Of a stretch of DNA of 33,522 bases, positions 15,856 to 24,110 are shown one piece after another. Where the stretch lies: the NCBI GenBank assembly GCA_017463205.1, contig JAFTPQ010000073.1, positions 1 to 33,522 on the forward strand, given 5' to 3'. Under the pieces are notes generated by a model that saw nothing but the letters and a program-made list of their open reading frames with translations, searched no databases and was not told the DNA's origin. The stretch is from Clostridia bacterium (lineage in GTDB: Bacteria > Bacillota > Clostridia > Christensenellales > Borkfalkiaceae). The number at the start of each line of letters is the position of its first letter. The first letter of the stretch is position 1. Made by a program: the position numbers and the translations under genes.

Positions 15856-16878
15856 ATGTTAGAAAAACAGTATTTTATTCCCGAGCCCGAAGAATTTATT
15901 GCGGAATCGCCGATGACGGCGGAGATGAAAGAAATTAAAAAACAGCGTGATGCAGAGCTTCGCGACGTGATCGCAGGCAGAAGTGAAAAAATGCTGATCG
16001 TCGTCGGACCTTGTTCCGCGCACGAGCCTGCGCCGACGCTGGAATATATTTCCCGTTTGGGAAAATTGAGCGAAAAAGTGAAAGACAAGCTGGTGATCGT
16101 GCCGCGTATTTACACCAACAAACCGCGTACCAAGGGCGTGGGATATAAAGGAATGTTTTTGCAACCCGATCCCGAAGGTACGGCGGATATCGTAAGGGGG
16201 ATACGCAGTATCCGCGCGATGCACCTTGCGGCGATGAACGAATCGGGGTTGACGGCGGCGGACGAAATGCTTTATCCCGAAAACACGCCGTACGTGGAAG
16301 ATTTATTATCCTATCACGCAGTGGGGGCTCGAAGCGTGGAAGACCAGTTGCACCGTCAAGTGGCAAGCGGGATCGACGCGCCTGTTGGTTTGAAAAATCC
16401 GATGAGCGGCAATATTTTGGCGTTGATCAATTCGATTTTTGCCGCGCAAAGTCCGCAAATCTTTAAATACCGCAATTATCAGGTGAGTTCGGACGGAAAC
16501 CCGTACGCGCACGCAATTTTGCGAGGGGGCGTGGACGGTTCGGGGGCGGATATCCCCAATTTCCATTATGAAACGGTGATGCAATTAGAACAAATGTATC
16601 GGGACAGTAAGTTGGAAAATCCTGCCATTGTAATCGATTGCAACCATTCCAATTCGGGAAAGCAATTTAAACAGCAGATCCGCATTGCGCAAGAGGTGAT
16701 GCAAAACCGTCGTTTCGACGCCGATTTTAAACGCATCGTCAAAGGCTTTATGATCGAGAGCTTTTTGGTGGAAGGCTGTCAAAAACACGACGAAGTGTTT
16801 GGGCAATCGATCACCGATCCCTGTCTTGGGTGGGAGGATACGGAGAGGTTGATCTGCGATCTTGCCGCTCAAGTGTAA
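15856..16878 (+). CDS. 3-deoxy-7-phosphoheptulonate (DAHP) synthase, class I AroG/F/H type
   Basis: First step of the shikimate pathway: phosphoenolpyruvate plus erythrose 4-phosphate gives DAHP. The signature VVGPCSAHEP is at 49-58, followed by PRIYTNKPRTKGVGYKGM and the metal/PEP site residues in KNPMSG, LRGG and IDCNHSNSGK. At 340 residues it matches the E. coli AroG/AroF/AroH type, whose N-terminal extension carries feedback regulation. GAGGAGG at 15845-15851 overlaps the coaD stop. The next gene, across a tandem repeat, is prephenate dehydratase, so the pair marks both ends of the phenylalanine route. Which amino acid inhibits it cannot be read here. Confidence 0.95.
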   Translation: MLEKQYFIPEPEEFIAESPMTAEMKEIKKQRDAELRDVIAGRSEKMLIVVGPCSAHEPAPTLEYISRLGKLSEKVKDKLVIVPRIYTNKPRTKGVGYKGMFLQPDPEGTADIVRGIRSIRAMHLAAMNESGLTAADEMLYPENTPYVEDLLSYHAVGARSVEDQLHRQVASGIDAPVGLKNPMSGNILALINSIFAAQSPQIFKYRNYQVSSDGNPYAHAILRGGVDGSGADIPNFHYETVMQLEQMYRDSKLENPAIVIDCNHSNSGKQFKQQIRIAQEVMQNRRFDADFKRIVKGFMIESFLVEGCQKHDEVFGQSITDPCLGWEDTERLICDLAAQV

Positions 16879-16881
16879 AAC

Positions 16882-17207
16882 GGCGGATATGCGGCGAAAT
16901 GCATCGTCAAGCTTGCGTTTTTTCTTGGTCACGTACGCTGCTGTACGCTCCCGACGAAAAAGCCGCGCTTTCCTTGTCTTTCTTGCATCTGCGCCGTTTT
17001 ACTTCGGTTGGAATGGGTACGGTGAAAAATAGGCGGATATGCGGCGAAATGCGTCGTCAAGCTTACGTTTTTTCTTGGTCACGTACGCTACTGTACGCTC
17101 CCGACGAAAAAGCCGCGCTTTCCTTGTCTTTCTTGCATCTGCGCCGTTTTACTTCGGTTGGAATGGGTACGGTGAAAAATAGGCGGATATGCGGCGCATT
17201 TCGTCGT
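16882..17207 (+). repeat. 150-bp tandem repeat, two full copies plus a partial third
   Basis: Copy 1 is 16882-17031, copy 2 is 17032-17181, and a third copy begins at 17182 (GGCGGATATGCGGCG) and diverges after about 25 bp. The two full copies differ at about three positions, so the duplication is recent. Each unit contains CGTAC-N6-GTACG and an imperfect outer pairing between GGCGAAATGCA near the start and TGCATCTGCGCCG near the end. The period is divisible by three, so a frame stays open across it, but that frame has no ribosome binding site and starts inside the aro gene. This accounts for most of the 437-bp gap before prephenate dehydratase. Confidence 0.9.
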
Positions 17208-17315
17208 TGCAACTGTGTGCGCCTTGAACTGTGTGTTTTACTGTCGTCTGGAAAGGACATAGTGAAAGGAGGCATACGATAAATATAAGAAGAAAACCAA
17301 AAAAAAGAGGTTGTT

Positions 17316-18170
17316 ATGAAAATAGCATTTTTAGGGCCGGAGGGCAGTTATTCGCACTTGGCGGCAAAAGAATTTTTAAAAGTGGAAGGTACGGGGCAAA
17401 CCGCGGGGAATTGGGACGAATGTATTCCGTTTCGCAATTTTCCCGAGGTGTTAAACGCGGTGGCTTGCGGTAGGGCGGACGCGGCGGCGTTGCCCATCGA
17501 AAACAGTTTGCAAGGGGGAGTGTTGCAAAATCTCGATTTATTGCAAGCGTCTTCCGATCTGTATGCAATGCGCGAAGCGGTGATCCGTATCGACAATCGT
17601 TTGGTGTATAAACAGGGAATGAAATTTTCTCAAATCGGGCGAGTGTATTCCCATCGGCAGGCGTTGGATCAGTGCTTCGGATTTTTAAGCAAAGAAATGC
17701 CGTTTGCGTCTTTGCGCGAGGCGGAATCGACGGGTTTTGGCATCACCAAGGCAATGGAAGACGATACGGGAAAAAGCGCGGCGATCGCAGGCGCGCACGT
17801 GGAAAATCTTCGCGGCGGGTTTGTGATGAGTGAAGAATGTATTTCCGATGAAAAAAACAATTTTACGCACTTTCTGTTGGTGAAAAAGGGCGTGGAAACG
17901 TTGCCGAAAAACAGCGAGAAGATTTTTATAGCAACCGTATGTCCGCATCGTCCGGGCAGTCTTCTCGAACTGTTGCAAATTATTGCGACATACGGCGTTA
18001 ATATGACGAAGATCGAAAGCCGTCCGGTGAAAAATTCGCCGGGGAATTATCGTTTTTTTATCGAAGCGGAATGCGATATTGCTTCGGAAAACGCGCAAAA
18101 AATGCTGTCGGCTGTCAAAGCAAACACATTAGAATGTAAATTGTTGGGGGCTTATAACTTACAAAAATAA
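17316..18170 (+). CDS. pheA: Prephenate dehydratase with ACT domain
   Basis: Converts prephenate to phenylpyruvate in phenylalanine synthesis. It is monofunctional: no chorismate mutase domain precedes it. The N-terminus IAFLGPEGSYSH, ALPIENSLQGGV and the catalytic threonine in NNFTHFLLV define the dehydratase. Residues from about 200 form the ACT regulatory domain with HRPGSLLELL and the phenylalanine-binding ESRPVKNSPGNY. Length is 284 residues, as expected. AAAGAGG lies at 17304-17310. The ESRP motif predicts allosteric inhibition by phenylalanine. Confidence 0.96.
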   Translation: MKIAFLGPEGSYSHLAAKEFLKVEGTGQTAGNWDECIPFRNFPEVLNAVACGRADAAALPIENSLQGGVLQNLDLLQASSDLYAMREAVIRIDNRLVYKQGMKFSQIGRVYSHRQALDQCFGFLSKEMPFASLREAESTGFGITKAMEDDTGKSAAIAGAHVENLRGGFVMSEECISDEKNNFTHFLLVKKGVETLPKNSEKIFIATVCPHRPGSLLELLQIIATYGVNMTKIESRPVKNSPGNYRFFIEAECDIASENAQKMLSAVKANTLECKLLGAYNLQK

Positions 18171-18257
18171 AATTTATCGATAAGCCCGATGACACGTGAA
18201 ACACCGATTACATACGATCAAAGAGGTGGAAACGTGAAAAAAGTAGAGAGGAAGAAA

Positions 18258-19034
18258 ATGAAAAAATTAGGATTGGCATTGGGCGCAGGCGGAAGCCGCG
18301 GCGTGGCGCATATCGGATTTTTAAAAGCTTTGGAAGAAGAAGGGATAAAGCCTGCTCTCATCACGGGATCGTCGATGGGTTCTGTTGTGGGCGCGGGATA
18401 TGCGGCGGGCGTATCGGTGGAGAAGATGTTTGAAGCCGTGCGCAATTTAAAACTGTTCGATCTGATCTCTCCCTCCACCAAAAAGGGAGGTTTGTTCGAT
18501 ACGAAAAAAATGCGAAACGTTTTGGCGAAATATATCGGGGATATCCAATTTTCCGATCTTCACTTGCCCTTCCATTGTATGGCGGTGGATATGATCTCGC
18601 AAAAAACCGTCGAGTTTTCGGAAGGCAGCGTTTTGGACGCCGTGGTGGCGTCTTCGTCGATCCCGTCTATTTTTCGTCCGACGGAAAAGGAAGGAATGCG
18701 GTTGATCGACGGCGGCATTTTAGACCGCGTACCCTATGCGGAAGCCAAGCGAATGGGCGCGGACGTTGTGGTTGCCGTAGACGTTTTGGGACAACGACAA
18801 TGCTCGGAAAAAATGCCCGGGGCGATCGGCATCGTGTTGTCCACCGTAGATATTATGGACAATTACCGTACCAAAATGCTACGGGAACGGGATAAGGAAA
18901 TGATCGATCTTTGGTTAGAACCCGACCTTGGAAATATGAGCCAATATTCGTTTAAGCAGTTCGATTTTGCACACCAGCGCGGGTACGAATTGGGGAAAGC
19001 GAACGTGGAAGAAATAAAAAAGATTTTGGAATGA
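18258..19034 (+). CDS. Patatin-like phospholipase (RssA/YlbK type)
   Basis: A serine acyl hydrolase of the patatin family. The oxyanion hole is GAGGSRG, the nucleophile elbow is GSSMG with the catalytic serine, and the dyad aspartate is in IDGGILDRVP. There is no signal peptide, so it should act at the inner face of the membrane or in the cytoplasm. The start is uncertain: ATG 18258 begins MKKLGLALGAGG as in most homologues and has GAGAGG upstream; GTG 18234 with AGAGGTGG at 18222-18229 is a close rival and adds eight residues; ATG 18189 is unlikely. Its role is probably lipid turnover, but the substrate is unknown. Confidence 0.9.
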   Translation: MKKLGLALGAGGSRGVAHIGFLKALEEEGIKPALITGSSMGSVVGAGYAAGVSVEKMFEAVRNLKLFDLISPSTKKGGLFDTKKMRNVLAKYIGDIQFSDLHLPFHCMAVDMISQKTVEFSEGSVLDAVVASSSIPSIFRPTEKEGMRLIDGGILDRVPYAEAKRMGADVVVAVDVLGQRQCSEKMPGAIGIVLSTVDIMDNYRTKMLRERDKEMIDLWLEPDLGNMSQYSFKQFDFAHQRGYELGKANVEEIKKILE

Positions 19035-19043
19035 TCGAAAAGT

Positions 19044-20351
19044 ATGGATTTATTTGATTTTAACAGAAATGAAGAAACGGCAAAGCCGCTTGCCGAGCGG
19101 ATGCGCGCCAATTCGTTGGACGAGTTCATCGGTCAAAAACATATCGTTGCCGAGGGCTCGTTGCTTCGTCGCGCGATCGCGACGGACCGCCTCGGCAGTT
19201 GTATTTTTTGGGGGCCTCCCGGCTGCGGAAAAACGACGCTCGCCAATATCATTGCGCTTGGTACAAACGGCGAGTTTATCAAATTGAACGCCGTAAATGC
19301 GGGCGTGGCGGACGTAAAGAAAGCGGTGGAAACTGCGCGTGAGAATTTAAAATTATACAACAAGCGCACGTATTTGCTGTTAGACGAATGTCACCGTTTT
19401 AATAAAACGCAAAGCGATTCGCTGTTGCCTGCGATCGAGCAGGGGACGATTATTTTTATCGGTTCGACGACGGAAAATCCGTATGCGGCGATGACGCCCG
19501 CTATCGTGTCCCGCTGTCGGGTGTTTGAATTTAAGCATCTGACGACGGAAGATATCGAGGAGGCTCTGCGCAAGGCGTTAAAAAACAGGCATAAAGGGCT
19601 TGGGAAGCAAAAGATCGTTGCCGACGACGAGGCGATCGGACATATTGCGCGCACGGCGGGAGGGGATCTGCGAACGGCTTACAATGCGTTAGAACTTGCC
19701 GCGTTGACAAGCGACCCAGACGGGGAAGGCAACGTGCATATCACGCTTACGGACGCAGAGCAATCGATACAGAGAAAGGCGTTGTCGTATAATACCGATT
19801 CTTATTACGATTTTTTATCGGCGTTTTGCAAATCGCTTCGGGGGAGCGACGCCAATGCGGCGTTGTATTATGCGATGCGGTTGATCGAAGGCGGCTGCGA
19901 TCCGATGTTGGTTGCGCGGCGTTTGGTGGTACATTCGGCGGAGGACGTGGGAATGGCAGATCCGCGCGCATTGCAAATTGCCACTTCGGCGATGTATGCA
20001 TTGGAAAAGATCGGATATCCCGAAGCGCGTATTCCTTTGGCGGAAGCGATCATTTACGTGTGTGAGGCGGAAAAAAGCAATTCCGTAGTGGAGGCGATGT
20101 ATGCGGCGATCGCGGACACAAAAGAGGTACGGGACGATAACGTACCGGCTTATTTAAAGGATAATTCGTTTGGGAGCAAGGAGGATAAAGCAAACAGCGG
20201 CGCGTATAAATATCCGCACAATTACGGCGGTTATGTTGAACAGCAGTATTTGCCCGATTCGTTGAAAGATAAAATTTACTACGTACCGGGGAAAAACGGA
20301 TACGAAAACGAAGTGAAAGAAATTCGCGCCCGCAAGGGTAAGAAAAAATAA
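19044..20351 (+). CDS. rarA: Replication-associated recombination protein A (MgsA/RarA AAA+ ATPase)
   Basis: A clamp-loader-like AAA+ ATPase that acts at stalled forks with SSB and RecA. Walker A is GPPGCGKTT (57-65), Walker B is LLLDECHRF (111-119), and IGSTTENPYAA with SRCRVFEF holds sensor 1 and the arginine finger. The C-terminal tetramerisation domain includes IEGGCDPMLVARRLV and the conserved YKYPHNYGGYVEQQYLPD. It is 435 residues long. It starts 9 bp after the phospholipase stop with no clear ribosome binding site, so it is probably translated by coupling. Confidence 0.96.
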   Translation: MDLFDFNRNEETAKPLAERMRANSLDEFIGQKHIVAEGSLLRRAIATDRLGSCIFWGPPGCGKTTLANIIALGTNGEFIKLNAVNAGVADVKKAVETARENLKLYNKRTYLLLDECHRFNKTQSDSLLPAIEQGTIIFIGSTTENPYAAMTPAIVSRCRVFEFKHLTTEDIEEALRKALKNRHKGLGKQKIVADDEAIGHIARTAGGDLRTAYNALELAALTSDPDGEGNVHITLTDAEQSIQRKALSYNTDSYYDFLSAFCKSLRGSDANAALYYAMRLIEGGCDPMLVARRLVVHSAEDVGMADPRALQIATSAMYALEKIGYPEARIPLAEAIIYVCEAEKSNSVVEAMYAAIADTKEVRDDNVPAYLKDNSFGSKEDKANSGAYKYPHNYGGYVEQQYLPDSLKDKIYYVPGKNGYENEVKEIRARKGKKK

Positions 20352-20357
20352 AAAAAC

Positions 20358-20370
20358 GGGGGCAGGTATG
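20358..20370 (+). repeat. Dispersed motif copy at a translation start
   Basis: GGGGGCAGGTATG ends with the ATG start of the first lipoprotein gene. Its GGGGG/AGG bases are the only purine-rich sequence at ribosome-binding distance. Confidence 0.5.
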
Positions 20371-21900
20371 AGACAAAACAGTTTTTGCGATTGGAAAAAG
20401 CATTTGGCGATAGGGCTTTCGCTTGTATTTGTCGCCGCAATTCCGTTGTCCTTTTCCGCGTGCGAAAAGGTGGAGGATTATATGCCCGAAGCGTACGGCG
20501 AATGGGAAGGCAATTACGTATATAAAGGCAACGGCAGAAGCAAAACGACGGGCGAAGAATATGAAAAACTCGTTGAAAGCGTCACCGTGGCAGACACGAC
20601 GATGTACGCTGTCGATTGTATCGATTATGAAATCATCGGCGACGAAATATACATGGCGCTGTATTTGTCGGTGGGCGAATCGGCGCGGGATTCCTACATT
20701 GCAAACGCTTTGGTAAAATACGATGTAAAAGAAAAAACGCAAACGTTGATAAAGTATTTTTCACCCAGCAAATCGGGCGGGACGGAAAGCATGACACTGA
20801 ACGAGCCTGTTGAGATCGATAAAATCGTTTGCGTGACGGATACGGAAATTATCGTATGTACGAGCAAGTGGAACAGTAGTTCTTATTCTTATAAACACGT
20901 GTACGTCGGCGTAAATTTCGACGGAAGCCTTTCCGAAAATATTTATTCGGATCTGTACGGGAAACCGTATTACGGCGATAAATATTTTATACAGGGGACG
21001 GGCGAGGAGATCCGTTACCGCACTTGGGAAAACGCGGAATACAAAACGGTGCTTACCGTGCCCGACGGCGCTTCGGTTACGTACCATTATTTGGAGAAGG
21101 GCGATCGGGAAGGGCTTTTGATCTACGCTTACCGCAAGCAATATTTTGAAACTAAGGGCGGTACGGCGTACGTTTACGACGGCGTTTGGTTTTACGATTT
21201 TGTCACGGGCGAAAGCTTCTCGCTTACGGACGGGATAGAAAGTATGGAAGCCGCGCGCGTGTGGGAGGGCGGCGATTATTTCATCGCTTACGAATATGAT
21301 ACCGTGACCTATTACGAACAAAAAGGCTGCATCTCTAAAGTAGAGAAAAGCGTATTCTCGCCCGTGCGTTGCGTGCTGTACGAAATTTCTTACGGCGAAA
21401 CGGTGGCGGCGACGCCCGTGTGCGTTTTTGACGAACGGTTAAGCTTTACAAATAGCTTTACGGTAACGGCGGACAAAATTTATTTTTGCGCGGGCGGATT
21501 TGAATCGGCGAAATGGATTTTTAAATCGGGTGGATATAAGGATTATTATTACGTATTCGACAGAGAAACGAAAGTCCTTAAAAAATCCACGCCCGAAGCG
21601 TACGTATCGGCGGATAAAACGTCGGTGGAGGAGCTCGGCAAAATATACGCCGTTTCTTGCGGAGAATATTCTTATTATTTGAAAATCCATACGCTGCAAC
21701 TTGGTATCTGGGCGGGCACGAAGCAAGTGCTTACGCTTATGCGCGTAAACCCCGACGGCACGGAAGAGGCGATACAGTTTGGCGAAAGCGGCAGCATACA
21801 GTTGGAAGGCGCGAAATATTGCCAAGATATGTGGGGGGATAACGCCCACAAGGAAGAATACCACGAAAATATTCGCGATTTTATCGTTCGGGCATATTGA
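20368..21900 (+). CDS. Unknown lipoprotein, paralogue A
   Basis: I do not recognise a named domain. The 510-residue product has a type II signal peptide: basic start, hydrophobic stretch of about residues 13-31, and lipobox LSFSAC with the lipidated cysteine at 32, so it is predicted to be anchored outside the membrane. The mature part is rich in Tyr, Asp and Glu and predicted beta strands, with repeated YDxxT and IYxALY-like strands that could form a propeller. It shares the start YGEWEGNYVYKGNGRSKTTGE and overall layout with the next gene, so they are tandem paralogues. It begins 16 bp after rarA, at a dispersed-motif copy. No function is assigned. Confidence 0.85.
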   Translation: MRQNSFCDWKKHLAIGLSLVFVAAIPLSFSACEKVEDYMPEAYGEWEGNYVYKGNGRSKTTGEEYEKLVESVTVADTTMYAVDCIDYEIIGDEIYMALYLSVGESARDSYIANALVKYDVKEKTQTLIKYFSPSKSGGTESMTLNEPVEIDKIVCVTDTEIIVCTSKWNSSSYSYKHVYVGVNFDGSLSENIYSDLYGKPYYGDKYFIQGTGEEIRYRTWENAEYKTVLTVPDGASVTYHYLEKGDREGLLIYAYRKQYFETKGGTAYVYDGVWFYDFVTGESFSLTDGIESMEAARVWEGGDYFIAYEYDTVTYYEQKGCISKVEKSVFSPVRCVLYEISYGETVAATPVCVFDERLSFTNSFTVTADKIYFCAGGFESAKWIFKSGGYKDYYYVFDRETKVLKKSTPEAYVSADKTSVEELGKIYAVSCGEYSYYLKIHTLQLGIWAGTKQVLTLMRVNPDGTEEAIQFGESGSIQLEGAKYCQDMWGDNAHKEEYHENIRDFIVRAY

Positions 21901-21917
21901 CGAAAATAACGATTTGT

Positions 21918-21940
21918 GGCATACCGTGTACGCATTGAAG
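21918..21940 (+). repeat. Dispersed motif copy after paralogue A
   Basis: GGCATACCGTGTACGCATTG, 18 bp after the stop, matches the copy that follows paralogue B at 23529 with one mismatch. Confidence 0.55.
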
Positions 21941-22039
21941 GAGAAAAAGTAAAAAAAGGTAAATGATCGGTGAGTAAAATGAACGTTTCGTGTGTTATAT
22001 AAGTGATAACTTTACGATCGGGAGGTCATGGAGATCATA

Positions 22040-23524
22040 ATGAAGGCGGGGAAAAGAGTTTTAACGATTGTATCATCGATAGCGATTGCTTGTTTATGCT
22101 GTTTTACGGGTTGCGACAGTTTGTACGACGTTGCGCCCAAGGAGTACGGCGAATGGGACGGGAATTACATATACGCGGGAAACGTGCGTTGTAAAACGAC
22201 GGGGGAAGACGACGAGTATTTGATTGAATCGTTGATGAAAGACGGCGAAAAATATACGGTTGTCGAAACGACCGATTATCAGTATGTCGGCGACGATATC
22301 TATTTGTGTTTGAGCGTGCAAGAACAAGAAACACAGGCGTCGAATTCTTGTTTTGTTTGTTATGATTTGAAAGAGAAGACGACGGATATCATTTATTGGG
22401 CGGAAGGGGATCTGCAAGCCCGTCAAATTTACAAATTGTCGGAAACGTTTGTCGTTTTGCAAATGACGGACTATTATAATAATCGTAGGTTGTTTAAAAT
22501 TGATTACAGTGGAAACGTGTTGTCTGAAAATGAAAATTATTTGGAAGCTTTAATGCAGACGGGGGAGTATCTTGTCGGGTTTGACAATGAAAAGAAAGCG
22601 TTCTTTTATCGGGAATGGGAAGAAACGGAATATGCATATATGCCTGCGTTGACGCAGGATCTTCAATCGACGATGGCGGAATACGTGGAAAAAGACGGCA
22701 GACAGGGCTTTTTGTTGCAAACGATGACAGAAGATCGATGGAGAGGATTGTATTTTTACGAACTTGAGGGGGGACGTTGGTACGATCTATTGCGTTTGCC
22801 GAAGGGGAAAGAACTGATCGTAAAAAATGGGTATGCGGCGGAAGGAATGCCGATGGACGTGACGTATACAATGAAGTATTCGCTTCGAGGATCGAACGGC
22901 GGGATATTGTCTTTTCCGAAAGAAGAAATGGTAACTTTGAAACATTTTATGTATCAAAATTGCTGTTTTTATCAAATAGATTATAACGAAATGCAGTTGA
23001 AACGCATATACGATTTTTCGCAAAAATACGCCAAAAAAGATTTTACCGATTTCACGGTGTTAAGCGACGGGCAAATTTATTTTAATGCGCATGAAGTGGT
23101 GTTTGCAAGCGGTTGTCGAGGACAGGGAGATAAAGTGAAATACAGCGGTTATTTGCTGGATACTCAAACGGGGAAATTGGCAAAAGATTCGAAAGATGTG
23201 TATGGCGATTGGCTGAAAGAGCAAAAGGAAAAAGAGAAACTTGAAAATGCGCCGTCGTATGAAAATTATGCATATTATTTGACGACGGATCGTTACGGAT
23301 TATATGGAACGCCTACGGTATACACGCTGTATCGCTACGATTGCGAAACGGGGAAAAATATCGCGATGCAGTTTTGGCAGGAATGGGACGGAGAAGAAAA
23401 TTATGAAGTGGAAACGGACGAGGGCGTTGTTATTTTGCGGTATTCTTATAAATTGAAAACCTTTTTGGAAAGAGAAGGGAACAAGGACGTTTTAAAGGAT
23501 GCAATTCTTGTTCGCAATTACTAA
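22040..23524 (+). CDS. Unknown lipoprotein, paralogue B
   Basis: A 494-residue product with signal peptide and lipobox CFTGC (lipidated cysteine at residue 25 from this start). The mature N-terminus YGEWDGNYIYAGNVRCKTTGE and the C-terminal segment ending VRNY mirror paralogue A (VRAY), while the middle is strongly diverged. The ATG at 22040 is preferred because GGAG sits at 22030-22033. An ATG at 22028 lies only two bases after GGGAGG, which is too close. The predicted exported domain is Tyr/Glu-rich and probably beta. Its codon usage is more AT-rich than that of paralogue A. Function is unknown. Confidence 0.85.
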   Translation: MKAGKRVLTIVSSIAIACLCCFTGCDSLYDVAPKEYGEWDGNYIYAGNVRCKTTGEDDEYLIESLMKDGEKYTVVETTDYQYVGDDIYLCLSVQEQETQASNSCFVCYDLKEKTTDIIYWAEGDLQARQIYKLSETFVVLQMTDYYNNRRLFKIDYSGNVLSENENYLEALMQTGEYLVGFDNEKKAFFYREWEETEYAYMPALTQDLQSTMAEYVEKDGRQGFLLQTMTEDRWRGLYFYELEGGRWYDLLRLPKGKELIVKNGYAAEGMPMDVTYTMKYSLRGSNGGILSFPKEEMVTLKHFMYQNCCFYQIDYNEMQLKRIYDFSQKYAKKDFTDFTVLSDGQIYFNAHEVVFASGCRGQGDKVKYSGYLLDTQTGKLAKDSKDVYGDWLKEQKEKEKLENAPSYENYAYYLTTDRYGLYGTPTVYTLYRYDCETGKNIAMQFWQEWDGEENYEVETDEGVVILRYSYKLKTFLEREGNKDVLKDAILVRNY

Positions 23525-23528
23525 AACG

Positions 23529-23550
23529 GGCATACCGTGTACGCGTTGAA
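23529..23550 (+). repeat. Dispersed motif copy after paralogue B
   Basis: GGCATACCGTGTACGCGTTG starts five bases after the stop codon, in the same relative place as the copy behind paralogue A. Confidence 0.55.
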
Positions 23551-23582
23551 TAAAAAATTCGGTGAAAATCGGGAGAGAAAAA

Positions 23583-24110
23583 ATGAAGTGTTTGTATTGT
23601 GATTGTACGGAAAGCAAAGTGGTGGATTCCCGTTCGGCAGACGACGACAGAACGATACGTCGTCGCAGAGAATGTACGGGTTGCGGCAGACGTTTTACCA
23701 CTTATGAAACGATAGAGGTGACGCCTGTGTTGGTGGTGAAAAACAACGGCACTCGGCAATCGTTCAATGCGGAAAAGATACGCAACGGGATCATCAAATC
23801 TTGCGAAAAACGTCCCGTTCCCATGTCGGTGATCGACGATATCGTATCGGATATTTCAAAACAGGTGTACAACAGTATGGAATACGAAATTACGACGAAA
23901 GAGATCGGAGAAATGGTGATGGAACGGCTGAAAAAGGTGGACGAAGTTTCTTACGTTCGTTACGCGTCGGTATACCGTTCTTTTAAAGACCTTTCCTCGT
24001 TTATGGCAGAACTGAAACAAATGATGAAAGCGGAAAAGGCGGAACGGAAAGCCGCAGAAAAGGTTTTGACGGACAAAGCGGAAAAAAATACGGAAGGATC
24101 GGACAAATGA
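23583..24110 (+). CDS. nrdR: Ribonucleotide reductase repressor
   Basis: NrdR is a zinc- and ATP/dATP-sensing repressor of ribonucleotide reductase genes. The zinc ribbon is C3-X2-C6 and C31-X2-C34, with DSRSADDDRTIRRRR between. The ATP-cone starts at TPVLVVKNNGTRQSFNAEKIRNG and ends near VRYASVYRSFKDL. At 175 residues it is about 20 longer than usual because of a Lys/Glu/Ala-rich tail. The ATG at 23583 is chosen because the zinc ribbon starts there and GGGAGAG lies upstream; an in-frame ATG at 23562 adds an unneeded leader. Its last four bases (ATGA) overlap the ispG start. Confidence 0.96.
   Translation: MKCLYCDCTESKVVDSRSADDDRTIRRRRECTGCGRRFTTYETIEVTPVLVVKNNGTRQSFNAEKIRNGIIKSCEKRPVPMSVIDDIVSDISKQVYNSMEYEITTKEIGEMVMERLKKVDEVSYVRYASVYRSFKDLSSFMAELKQMMKAEKAERKAAEKVLTDKAEKNTEGSDK

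Noticed and set aside
16830..17282. Open frame of 150 codons with two 50-residue repeats across the tandem repeat
   Set aside because: It begins within the DAHP synthase gene, has no ribosome binding site, and is open only because the DNA period (150 bp) is a multiple of three. Composition is unlike that of its neighbours.
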